A DNA stretch of 12,665 nt, from the NCBI GenBank assembly GCA_948766235.1, contig CAQCFX010000045.1, positions 1 to 12,665 on the forward strand. Reading direction: 5' to 3'. Positions 1-6,136 of this stretch are shown here, piece by piece. Below the pieces are notes generated by a model, which worked only from the letters and a program-made list of their open reading frames with translations, made no database searches and was not told where the DNA came from. Position 1 is the first letter of the stretch. Each line of letters begins with the position of its first letter. The position numbers were made by a program, and so were the translations under genes. Origin of the DNA: an uncultured Oscillospiraceae bacterium. Its GTDB lineage: Bacteria > Bacillota > Clostridia > Oscillospirales > Oscillospiraceae.

Positions 1-1
1 G

Positions 2-544
2 ATGAACTTTCTGCTTCGCACCTACTCCTGGATGTCCATTCTGGAGAACAACGGTCTGCTCAACCAGCTGTTTCGGGCCATCGGCCTGCTGGAGCTGCTG
101 GGGGTGGAGTACATCCCCATGATCGGCACCCCCGGGGCGGTGGTGCTGGGCATGGTGTATAACTACCTGCCCTTTATGATTCTGCCCATCTACTCCGTCA
201 TTGTCAAGCTGGACGGCTCCCTGGTGGAGGCCGCCCGGGACCTGGGGGCGGACGGGGTGCGGGTGTTCCGCAAGGTGATTTTCCCCCTGTCCCTGCCGGG
301 GATTTTGTCCGGGGTGACCATGGTGTTTGTCCCCTCGGTGTCCACGTTTGCCATCTCCACCCTGCTGGGCGGCGGCGCGCAGCAGACCATGCTGGGCGAC
401 CTTATCGAGCAGCAGTTTTTGGGCGGGGCCTATAACCCCCATCTGGGCGCGGCCATCTCCATGGTGATGATGGTCATCGTGGTGGTGTGCATGGTGGTCA
501 TGAACCACTTCGGCGAGGGCGAAGAACAGGCGGTGATGCTGTAA
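2..544 (+). CDS. potB: Spermidine/putrescine ABC transporter permease PotB (5' partial)
   Basis: Inner-membrane permease of a polyamine (spermidine/putrescine) ABC importer. What is visible is about 180 codons, the C-terminal two thirds of a protein that is about 280 residues in PotB relatives, so the true start lies before the window and the ATG at base 2 is probably internal. Hydrophobic segments alternate with short loops. The cytoplasmic EAA loop that docks on the ATPase PotA is clear: EAARDLGADG followed by I-FPLSLPGI, at about residues 75-100 of the visible part. The stop codon TAA at 542-544 shares its last A with the ATG of the next gene (TAATG), so the two are translationally coupled, as in potABCD operons. 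The ATPase gene potA would be expected upstream, outside the window. The permease family is certain; polyamine as substrate rests mainly on the PotD domain of the next gene. Confidence 0.9.
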   Translation: MNFLLRTYSWMSILENNGLLNQLFRAIGLLELLGVEYIPMIGTPGAVVLGMVYNYLPFMILPIYSVIVKLDGSLVEAARDLGADGVRVFRKVIFPLSLPGILSGVTMVFVPSVSTFAISTLLGGGAQQTMLGDLIEQQFLGGAYNPHLGAAISMVMMVIVVVCMVVMNHFGEGEEQAVML

Positions 545-2553
545 TGAAAAAGCAAAGCCGCATTGGAAGCCGCCTGTTTATCGGCCTGGTGTTTCTGTTT
601 TTGTACCTGCCCATTTTCCTGCTGATTGTCTTTTCCTTCAACGCGGGGGACTCCAGCGCCGTGTGGCAGGGCTTCTCCCTGGAGTGGTACAAGGCCCTGT
701 TCCGAAACCGGCTTATCATGGAGAGCCTGTACACTACCCTGTTGGTGTCCCTGCTGGCCACCGTCATCGCTACGGTGGCGGGCACCTTTGCAGCCATTGG
801 CCTGTATGCCCTGCCCCGCCGCCGGCGGGACGCGCTGCTGGTGGTGAACGACATCCCCATGATGAACGCGGACATTGTCACCGGCGTGTCCCTGTGCCTG
901 TTCTTTGTGGCCTTTTTTCAGCTCTGGGGGGCCTTTGCCCAGTGGCTGAACGAAGCGCAGTCCCTGATTGTGCTGCCCGACACGCTTCATCTGGGCTTTA
1001 CCACCATGCTGCTGGCTCACGTGGCCTTCAATATCCCCTATGTCATTTTGAACGTGGCCCCCAAGCTGCGCCAGATGGACAAAAACCTGGTGGACGCCGC
1101 TCAGGATTTGGGCTGCACCTGGATGCAGGCATTCTGGAAGGTGATTCTGCCGGAGATTAAGCCGGGCATTGTGTCCGGGGCGCTGATTGCCTTTACCATG
1201 TCCATCGACGATTTCGTCATCTCCTATTTCACCGCCGGCTCGTCCACCTCCACCCTGGCCATGCGCATCTACTCCATGACGAAAAAGCGGATTACCCCGG
1301 AGGTCAACGCGGTGTCCACCCTGCTGTTTTTGTCGGTGCTGGTGCTGCTGGTGCTGAACAACGTGCGGGAAATCCGCCAGGAGCGCCGGGCCGCCCAGCA
1401 GGAGGTCCGGGAGCCGTCCTTTTTGGAAAAGCTGTCCTTCCGCTTCCAGCAGCCCGCTTTCCAGTGGGTGCGCCGGGGCGTGACGGCGGTCATGGTCTGC
1501 GCCTTTATTGTGGTGGTGGTACTGCTCACCGGGGCCACCAGCTCCCAGCCGGTGGTGAACGTGTGCTCCTGGGGGGAGTACATCGACGAGGAGCTCATCA
1601 CCCAGTTTGAGGACGAGACCGGCATCCGGGTGAACTATCAGACCGCGGAGAGCAACGAGGCCCTCTACTCCCTGCTGAAAAGCGGCGGCGCGGACTATGA
1701 TGTGATTGTTCCCTCCGATTACATGATCTCACAGCTCATGGAGGAGGGAATGCTGGAGGAGCTGGACTACAGCCAGATTCCCAACTTTGAGCTGATTGAC
1801 CAGCGCTTCCGCAACCTGCCCTATGACCCGGAGAACAAATATACCGTGCCCTACACCTGGGGCACATTGGGCCTTATCTACAACGCAAATATGATAGATG
1901 AGGAGCCGGACAGCTGGAGCGTGCTCTACGATGAGAAATACGCCGGGAATGTGCTGCTCATCAACAACTCCCGGGACGCCTTGGCCGCGGCGCTGCTGCA
2001 CCTGGGCTACTCGGTGAACACCACCGACGAGGGGGAAATCCGGGAGGCCTTTGCCCTGATTGCCAACGCCAACCGCCGGGGCGTGTACCAGGGCAAGGTG
2101 ATGGACCAGGTATTTCAAAAGATGGAGGGCGGCAACGCCGCCATCGCCACCTACTACGCGGGGGACTTTCTGTCCATGCTGGAAAACCAGGCGGACGGCG
2201 TGGATTTGCGCTACGTCATCCCTCAGGAGGGAGCCAACTGGTTTGTGGACGCCATGTGCGTGCTCAAGGACGCCCCCCATTACGAAAACGCCCTGAAGTG
2301 GATCAATTTCATCGCCACCACCGAGGCAAACCTGGCCAATATGGACTATATCGGCTACGCCTCCCCCAACACCCAGGCGCTGGAGGAGTACCCCGCCTAC
2401 TATGAGGATCTGTACGGCGAGGAGCTGGACCCGGAGCTGTACGAGATTATGGCCGCGCCGCCCGAGGTGCTGGAGCGGTGCGAGAGCTATGTGGTGCTGC
2501 CCAAGGAGACCCGGAAGCTGTACAACGATTTGTGGATTCAGCTTGGCACCTAA
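544..2553 (+). CDS. potCD: Fused polyamine transporter PotC permease - PotD substrate-binding protein
   Basis: One 669-residue protein doing the job of two Pot subunits. Residues 1-275 are a PotC permease: six hydrophobic segments (first about 10-32, last about 258-275) and an EAA loop at 184-209 (DAAQDLG, then ILPEIKPG). A charged linker (about 276-310) leads to an additional membrane segment at 313-330, which tethers an external PotD domain (about 337-669). PotD landmarks are CSWGEYIDEE (341-350), YDVIVPSDY (385-393), GNAAIATYYAGDF and IGYASPN. The polyamine pocket pair is seen as W566-F567-V568-D569; Asp569 matches PotD Asp257, and Phe567 sits where E. coli PotD has Trp255 and PotF has Phe276. 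The end of the extra segment, LLTG-A, looks like a lipobox lacking its Cys, as if a lipoprotein signal became a plain anchor (inference). Start chosen at 544 because it overlaps the potB stop; in-frame codons further upstream lie inside potB. Confidence 0.92.
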   Translation: MKKQSRIGSRLFIGLVFLFLYLPIFLLIVFSFNAGDSSAVWQGFSLEWYKALFRNRLIMESLYTTLLVSLLATVIATVAGTFAAIGLYALPRRRRDALLVVNDIPMMNADIVTGVSLCLFFVAFFQLWGAFAQWLNEAQSLIVLPDTLHLGFTTMLLAHVAFNIPYVILNVAPKLRQMDKNLVDAAQDLGCTWMQAFWKVILPEIKPGIVSGALIAFTMSIDDFVISYFTAGSSTSTLAMRIYSMTKKRITPEVNAVSTLLFLSVLVLLVLNNVREIRQERRAAQQEVREPSFLEKLSFRFQQPAFQWVRRGVTAVMVCAFIVVVVLLTGATSSQPVVNVCSWGEYIDEELITQFEDETGIRVNYQTAESNEALYSLLKSGGADYDVIVPSDYMISQLMEEGMLEELDYSQIPNFELIDQRFRNLPYDPENKYTVPYTWGTLGLIYNANMIDEEPDSWSVLYDEKYAGNVLLINNSRDALAAALLHLGYSVNTTDEGEIREAFALIANANRRGVYQGKVMDQVFQKMEGGNAAIATYYAGDFLSMLENQADGVDLRYVIPQEGANWFVDAMCVLKDAPHYENALKWINFIATTEANLANMDYIGYASPNTQALEEYPAYYEDLYGEELDPELYEIMAAPPEVLERCESYVVLPKETRKLYNDLWIQLGT

Positions 2554-2558
2554 ATAAG

Positions 2559-2594
2559 AATCCGCCCACCCCAAAGAGGGTGGGCGGATTTTTT
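2559..2594. terminator. Bidirectional intrinsic terminator between potCD and the PfoR/EIIC-like gene
   Basis: A perfect 13-bp stem (2559-2571 with 2578-2590) closes a 6-base loop (2572-2577) and is followed on the plus strand by six T (2589-2594). It begins six bases after the potCD stop. On the minus strand the hairpin is followed by TTCTTATTT, so it can also end the convergent gene, whose TAA stop (2595-2593) lies inside the T run. Confidence 0.93.
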
Positions 2595-3690
2595 AATTCA
2601 GCTCCAGGTCGCCGTCCTTAATCCAGCCGATTTGGCGCAGGAAAGAGCCGAAGGCCCAGCACAGCACCGCGGGGAGGACAAAGGAGATGAGAATCAGGCC
2701 AATCCAGTCCATGGCCCCGGGGACAATGGCCGCCGCGCCGTTGGCAATGGCGTCCTCGCTGGGGGCAATCCACCCCGTCCACACGCCAATCTGCCCCACC
2801 AGGCCGCAGGTGCCCATGCCGGCGGACACGGGGGGGCCGTTCATCTCCAGCTTGAACAGGCAGGTGGCGAGGGGGCCGGTGATGGCGGAGGTGAAAATGG
2901 CGGGCAGCCAAATCCGGGGATTTTTCACGATGTTGCCCATTTGCAGCATGGACGTGCCGATGCCCTGGCTCACCAGGCCGCCCCAGCCGTTTTCCCGGAA
3001 GGACAGCACGGCGAAGCCCACCATGTTGGCGCAGCAGCCCGCCACCGCCGCGCCGCCGGCCAGGCCGGTGAGGCTGAAGGCGGCGCAGATGGCCGCCGAC
3101 GAGATGGGCAGGGTGAGGGCCATGCCGATGACCACGCTGACCAGAATGCCCATGAGCAGGGGCTGGCTGTCGGTGGCCAGCCGGGTGATGTTGCCGATGG
3201 CGGTGGCGGCGGTGCCGATGGCCGGGGCGGTGAGGGCGGACAGCCCCACGCCCACCAAAATGGTCACCAGGGGGGTGAGCAGAATGTCCACCCTGGTCTC
3301 CTTGGACACGACCTTGCCGAACTCAGCGGCGATAATGGCGATGAACAGCACCGCCAGCGGCCCTCCCGCCCCCTTGCCGCCGGACAGGGTGGTGCTGCCC
3401 AGGGCGTTGGCGGCGTAGCCCACCGTGGCCAGGGAGAACAGCACCATGGGTGGGGCCTTCAGCGCCCAGCCAATGGCTACCGCCATAGCCGCGCCGCTCA
3501 TGGCGGAGGCGTAATTGCCAACGTCCACCAGGAAAGCCAGGCCGGTCTGCTCCCCCAGGGTTTTGACGATGGTGCCGATGAGCAGCGAGCAGAACAGGCC
3601 CTGGGCCATGGCGCCCAGGGCGTCGATGCCGTAGCGCTTGCCGGAAATTACAATGTCCTTGCGCTTTAAAAATGCTTTCAATTTTTCCAT
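2593..3690 (-). CDS. PfoR / PTS EIIC type-2 family membrane protein (PF13303-like), orphan
   Basis: A very hydrophobic protein of 365 residues with roughly ten membrane segments, rich in Gly/Ala. The overall sequence (N-terminal KRKDIVISGKRYGIDALGAM, then LSGGKGAGGPLAVL, and near the C-terminus LEMNGPPVSAGMGTCGLVGQ with WTGWIAPSEDAI) matches the PTS_EIIC_2 group, which includes the Clostridium perfringens regulator PfoR and many proteins labelled PTS sugar transporter subunit IIC. No EIIA or EIIB domain is fused and none is encoded nearby, so sugar phosphorylation through this protein is doubtful; it may be a transporter or a regulatory membrane protein. Start: the SD GAGGG (3697-3701) touches a first ATG (3696) with no spacing but lies six bases from a second ATG (3690), so 3690 is preferred. 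It has its own promoter and a palindromic leader. Family assignment is good; substrate is unknown. Confidence 0.85.
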   Translation of the reverse strand: MEKLKAFLKRKDIVISGKRYGIDALGAMAQGLFCSLLIGTIVKTLGEQTGLAFLVDVGNYASAMSGAAMAVAIGWALKAPPMVLFSLATVGYAANALGSTTLSGGKGAGGPLAVLFIAIIAAEFGKVVSKETRVDILLTPLVTILVGVGLSALTAPAIGTAATAIGNITRLATDSQPLLMGILVSVVIGMALTLPISSAAICAAFSLTGLAGGAAVAGCCANMVGFAVLSFRENGWGGLVSQGIGTSMLQMGNIVKNPRIWLPAIFTSAITGPLATCLFKLEMNGPPVSAGMGTCGLVGQIGVWTGWIAPSEDAIANGAAAIVPGAMDWIGLILISFVLPAVLCWAFGSFLRQIGWIKDGDLELN

Positions 3691-3721
3691 ATCCATCCCT
3701 CAAATCTTAACGAAATGCAAA

Positions 3722-3759
3722 ATAGTCCACGCAGGTGTCATGACACCTGCGTGGACTAT
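3722..3759. promoter_or_regulatory. Perfect 38-bp palindrome at the transcription start of the PfoR/EIIC-like gene
   Basis: Bases 3722-3740 are the exact reverse complement of 3741-3759, with no spacer; the core reads GCAGGTGTCATGACACCTGC. It overlaps the minus-strand -10 box by two bases and covers the predicted start site (near 3751), so it would work as a repressor operator, and also as a hairpin at the very 5' end of the mRNA. I recall Firmicutes NiaR operators having ACAGGTGT/ACACCTGT-like half-sites, and niaR is encoded about 1 kb away; this link is inference. It is not a convincing terminator: only AUUUU follows it on the minus strand. Confidence 0.8.
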
Positions 3760-3786
3760 AATACAGGGGCAGGGGAAAAATGTCAA
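3758..3786 (-). promoter_or_regulatory. Near-consensus sigma-A promoter for the PfoR/EIIC-like gene
   Basis: On the minus strand a perfect -35 TTGACA (3786-3781), a 17-base spacer and a -10 TATTAT (3763-3758). Transcription would start near 3751, inside the palindrome, giving a leader of about 60 bases before the ATG at 3690. A promoter this strong with a palindrome at +1 suggests that expression is controlled by repression. Confidence 0.85.
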
Positions 3787-3804
3787 TCGTCTTTTTGCCC
3801 AAAG

Positions 3805-4476
3805 TCAGGGCCGCCGGTTCCCCTTTTGATAGAGGTATGCCGCCAGCGCCGCCCCGGCAATGGTGGTGACAATGCCGATGACCAGGATAACCGTGGCGAG
3901 GCCCAGGGCAAAGCTTTCTATTCCACCCAGGGGCGATGCGGCGGGAGCAAGCCCCAGCTCCTCTAAAATCTGCCGCTGCACCTCCGGCGGGGTGCCGGGG
4001 GAAAACTCCACGCCGCCCATGGCGCCGAACCCACCCATGCCGCCCATCATCTGGCTGGATGTGTCGAATATGGCCCCGAAGCCCCACCGGGCCAGCGCCC
4101 CTACGATGGTGACGCCCAGTCCGCTCAGGGCGATGCGCACCCCGGCCAGCCAGCCGTACTGCCGGATGAGCCGGCCGATGAGGCCGGTGGCTTTGTCGAA
4201 CGTGTCCTCCGCCGGGGGGGTGGGGGCGGTGTACACAGGGGGCTCCTCCGGGGAGGGCCGCTCCTCCGCTCCGGCGGGCTCGTCCCCGCTGAGCAGCTCG
4301 TCTGTGGACACGCCAAAGGCCCGGGCCAGGGCCAACAGCTTGTCCACCTCGGGCGTAGCGTCGCCCAGCTCCCATTTGCTCACCGCCTGGCGGGACACCC
4401 CCACCTGGGCGGCCAGCTCCTCCTGGGACAGCTTGGCCGCCTTACGGTAGTACAAAATTTTTTCGTTCAGTTTCAT
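3805..4476 (-). CDS. XRE-family transcriptional regulator with a membrane-anchored C-terminus
   Basis: A 223-residue protein. Residues 4-62 are a Cro/C1-type helix-turn-helix: SQEELAAQVGVSRQAVSKWE (17-36) is the classic DNA-reading stretch, followed by TPEVDKLLALARAFGVSTDELL. A Pro/Glu-rich linker (63-92) leads to two hydrophobic segments (about 110-136 and 188-215), with a Met/Gly-rich patch MMGGMGGFGAMGG (143-155) and a polar stretch between them. It is therefore probably tethered to the inner face of the membrane while contacting DNA, an arrangement common in Firmicute XRE proteins with short membrane tails. Start at 4476 is fixed by an SD AGGAGGTG about six bases upstream; an in-frame ATG 18 codons earlier has no such site. 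Its target is unknown; the downstream EIIC-like gene is a candidate but has its own promoter. Confidence 0.85.
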   Translation of the reverse strand: MKLNEKILYYRKAAKLSQEELAAQVGVSRQAVSKWELGDATPEVDKLLALARAFGVSTDELLSGDEPAGAEERPSPEEPPVYTAPTPPAEDTFDKATGLIGRLIRQYGWLAGVRIALSGLGVTIVGALARWGFGAIFDTSSQMMGGMGGFGAMGGVEFSPGTPPEVQRQILEELGLAPAASPLGGIESFALGLATVILVIGIVTTIAGAALAAYLYQKGNRRP

Positions 4477-4500
4477 GGAATCCACCTCCTGGATGGCTCT

Positions 4501-4509
4501 ATGATAGCA
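4501..4509 (-). promoter_or_regulatory. Possible extended -10 promoter for the XRE regulator gene
   Basis: On the minus strand TGC-TATCAT forms an extended -10 (TATCAT at 4506-4501), about 25 bases before the ATG. No good -35 is seen 17 bases further up. The predicted leader is short but still holds the SD. Weak prediction. Confidence 0.4.
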
Positions 4510-4550
4510 GAAAACCCGGTTGCGGGCCACCAGCGCAGGCTGGAATATTA

Positions 4551-4731
4551 CGCAACCAAAGGTTGCGGAGCCGCCGCGAGCAGGCGCAGCACGACTACAG
4601 GTTGCGGAGAAGCCGGGAGCAGGGGACTAAGGCCGGAGTGGAGCGAAAATCAGGAGGGGCCAAAGGCCCAGAAGGATTTTTGCGGAATCGGAGGACTTAG
4701 ACCCCGTCGCGGAGGCTTCGCAGCACGACTA
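4551..4731. repeat. Non-coding stretch with direct repeats and small hairpins between the XRE gene and niaR
   Basis: The gap between the XRE start and the niaR stop (4477-4728) holds no supportable gene. A 13-base direct repeat CGCAGCACGACTA occurs at 4585-4597 and 4719-4731; the second copy includes the niaR stop codon. GTTGCGGAG occurs at 4562-4570 and 4601-4609. Two similar hairpins with AAA loops are present: 4551-4567 (7-bp stem) and 4657-4669 (GGGCC/GGCCC). The style differs from the neighbouring genes and looks like a dispersed intergenic repeat or MITE-like relic lodged at the 3' end of niaR (inference). Confidence 0.5.
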
Positions 4732-5238
4732 TTTCGCCAAAAACCCCGCCGCCTCCAGCGCCGCCAGGGTGCGCTGGAAGGTGTCCTCGTCCGGGCAGCG
4801 CAGGGTGTGCAGATGGATGCCGTCCGTCAGCACCGACAGGGGCCGGGCGCTGTTTTGCTCAACCTTGCGTATAAATTCCGAGATATCATACCGAGAGGAT
4901 AGCTTTAGCGGCCCGGTGAGCTGGCCGTACACCGGGTGGTCCACAATGACGTTTTCCACCGTGCACCCCTGGTCCACCATGAGCGTCAGCTCCCGCTCCA
5001 TGTCCGCCCCGCTGTGCAGGCAGGCCACAGTGCGCGCCAGCCCCGGCAGGGGCCGCTCCAGCAGGTAGCCCCGGGGGGTGGCGGTGACGGCCTCTCCCGC
5101 CGCACGGAGCAGGGCCACGTCACCCACGATAATCTGCCGGCTTACCGACAGCCGCTGGGCCAGGACCGTGGCGGACAGGGGGGCCTGGACGGCCTTCAGC
5201 TCGTCCAGTATGCGTGCGCGGCGCTGTGCTGCGTTCAT
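4729..5238 (-). CDS. niaR: NiaR, niacin-responsive repressor of NAD metabolism
   Basis: A 169-residue repressor that in Firmicutes shuts off NAD de novo synthesis, niacin salvage or niacin uptake genes when niacin is plentiful. Residues 1-60 are a winged helix (HTH_11 type: ILDELKAVQAPLSATVLAQR, then SVSRQIIVGDVALLR). Residues 70-165 are the 3H domain: His75, His101, His142 and His144, with Glu83. The set His75/Glu83/His142/His144 has the same spacing as the metal ligands I recall for Thermotoga NiaR (His79, Glu87, His144, His146), so the metal site looks intact. Full family length. The start at 5238 has the SD AAAGGAG eight bases upstream. No nadABC, pncB or pnuC is in the window, so its targets must be elsewhere, with the palindrome upstream of the EIIC-like gene as the one local candidate. 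It is divergent from the YdeI-like gene. Confidence 0.92.
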   Translation of the reverse strand: MNAAQRRARILDELKAVQAPLSATVLAQRLSVSRQIIVGDVALLRAAGEAVTATPRGYLLERPLPGLARTVACLHSGADMERELTLMVDQGCTVENVIVDHPVYGQLTGPLKLSSRYDISEFIRKVEQNSARPLSVLTDGIHLHTLRCPDEDTFQRTLAALEAAGFLAK

Positions 5239-5272
5239 GGCGGCAACTCCTTTCTCAGCTGTGTTTGATTAT

Positions 5273-5302
5273 AGTATAGCACAGTGGCCATGGGTTTCAC
5301 AA
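5273..5302 (-). promoter_or_regulatory. Probable promoter of niaR
   Basis: On the minus strand TTGTGA (5302-5297), an 18-base spacer and TATACT (5278-5273), followed directly by a second -10-like TATAAT (5273-5268). Short arms CTGTG (5259-5263) and CACAG (5280-5284) flank the -10 and could be a weak operator, but five bases per arm prove little. Confidence 0.5.
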
Positions 5303-5360
5303 GACGGAAGAATTTTGGCGGCGGCTTGAAAAGCGCCGCCGGGGACTTGAGGAAAAAGGA

Positions 5361-5389
5361 TTGCGTATCATTTGTGCCGGTGATATACT
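5361..5389 (+). promoter_or_regulatory. Promoter of the YdeI-like gene
   Basis: TTGCGT (5361-5366), a 17-base spacer and TATACT (5384-5389) preceded by an extended -10 TG (5381-5382). Start expected near 5396, giving a leader of about 78 bases. Between this and the niaR promoter lies an imperfect GC-rich hairpin (5317-5340) without a T run. Confidence 0.65.
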
Positions 5390-5473
5390 TTTGCCGGACA
5401 TAATCGGCTGTTTGTGGTGTTGTATTACAGTTCGGCCCTTGACGAATGGGGCGAAGGAAGGGAGAGGCGGAGC

Positions 5474-6034
5474 ATGAGCGACATAATGGAATTTGCCGAC
5501 AGAGAGGAATTTAGGAAATGGCTTTTTGACCACTGCCTGTCAAGCGCCGGCGTTTGGCTGTTGTTTGGCAAAGCCGGAGGGCCGAAAACAATCAAAGCGG
5601 GGGAGGCGCTGGAGGAAGCGCTCTGCTTCGGCTGGATTGACGGACAGATGCAAAGCATTGACGAGAAAACCTATCAGAAATATTTTTCGATGCGCCGGGA
5701 AAAGAGCAAGTGGTCTGAGAAAAATAAGGCGCTGGTCAAAAGCCTGGAGGAACGGGGGCTCATGACCGATTTCGGCAGAAGGAAAATAGAGGAGGCCCAG
5801 AAAAACGGCCAGTGGGACGCGGCAAAAGCACCGGCGGTCACAGAGGAACAGATTGCCTGCTTATCCGCACGGCTGGAAGGGCATGAGCCGGCCTGGACAA
5901 ACTTCCAAGCCATGCCCCCGTCGGTGAAGAAAACCTATACACGGGCGTATTTGGACGCAAAGACAGATGCCGGACGGGAAAAGCGAATGGCTTGGATAGT
6001 AAACCGGCTCAATCAAAACCTGAAGCCAATGTGA
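5474..6034 (+). CDS. YdeI/OmpD-associated family protein
   Basis: A 186-residue soluble protein of the YdeI/OmpD-associated (OmdA, PF13376-like) family. Some members are annotated as bacteriocin-protection proteins, but the biochemical function is not established. Family hallmarks: FADREEFRKWLFDHC near the N-terminus, EALCFGWIDGQMQSID (about 57-72), the KYFSMRREKSKWSEKN block (about 75-90), and a C-terminal helical part with AMPPSVKKTYTRAY and KRMAWIVNRLNQN. No signal peptide or membrane segment. Start at 5474 has a purine-rich SD (GGAGAGG) about seven bases upstream; an in-frame ATG 20 codons earlier lacks one. It is a single-gene unit with its own promoter and terminator. Its codons are visibly more AT-rich (many AAA, GAA, ATA, TTT) than those of the flanking genes, which suggests later acquisition. 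Confidence 0.85.
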   Translation: MSDIMEFADREEFRKWLFDHCLSSAGVWLLFGKAGGPKTIKAGEALEEALCFGWIDGQMQSIDEKTYQKYFSMRREKSKWSEKNKALVKSLEERGLMTDFGRRKIEEAQKNGQWDAAKAPAVTEEQIACLSARLEGHEPAWTNFQAMPPSVKKTYTRAYLDAKTDAGREKRMAWIVNRLNQNLKPM

Positions 6035-6047
6035 TGGGCGGATGAAT

Positions 6048-6067
6048 GCCGCTTGATAAGCGGCTTT
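6048..6067 (+). other. Small hairpin after the YdeI-like gene
   Basis: GCCGCTT (6048-6054) pairs with AAGCGGC (6058-6064) around a GAT loop and is followed by only three T. It may help termination or protect the mRNA end; the main terminator is 14 bases further on. Confidence 0.4.
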
Positions 6068-6080
6068 GCAGCAAAGAGAA

Positions 6081-6126
6081 AGCGAGGCCGCTCTGCCTAT
6101 TGAGGCAGGGCGGTCTCGCTGTTTTT
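6081..6126. terminator. Strong terminator between the YdeI-like gene and the polyol-phosphate operon
   Basis: Arms 6081-6098 and 6103-6120 form an 18-bp stem with two G-U pairs around an ATTG loop, followed on the plus strand by G then TTTTT (6122-6126). On the minus strand the hairpin is followed by TTTCTCTTTG, so it probably also ends the large operon, whose last stop is at 6137. Confidence 0.92.
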
Positions 6127-6136
6127 GGATAAAGCT

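Noticed and set aside
2632..3669. Long plus-strand open frame opposite the PfoR/EIIC-like gene.
   Set aside because: Extremely rich in Gly, Gln, His and Ala, the usual complement of a hydrophobic membrane-protein gene; no SD or family signal.
3722..3770. Palindrome as an intrinsic terminator for the XRE gene.
   Set aside because: On the minus strand only AUUUU follows, and a near-consensus promoter lies between the XRE stop and the palindrome, so an operator or leader role fits better.
4501..4902. Plus-strand open frame crossing the repeat-bearing gap and the niaR 3' end.
   Set aside because: Arg-rich, no SD, overlaps niaR antisense, and most of it is the non-coding repeat stretch.
5259..5284. 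CTGTG/CACAG arms around the niaR -10 as a NiaR autoregulatory site.
   Set aside because: Arms of five bases with a long spacer are expected by chance and do not resemble the palindrome at 3722.
5317..5340. Imperfect GC-rich hairpin between the niaR and YdeI-like promoters as a terminator.
   Set aside because: It has a bulge, no T run on either strand, and no gene ends there.
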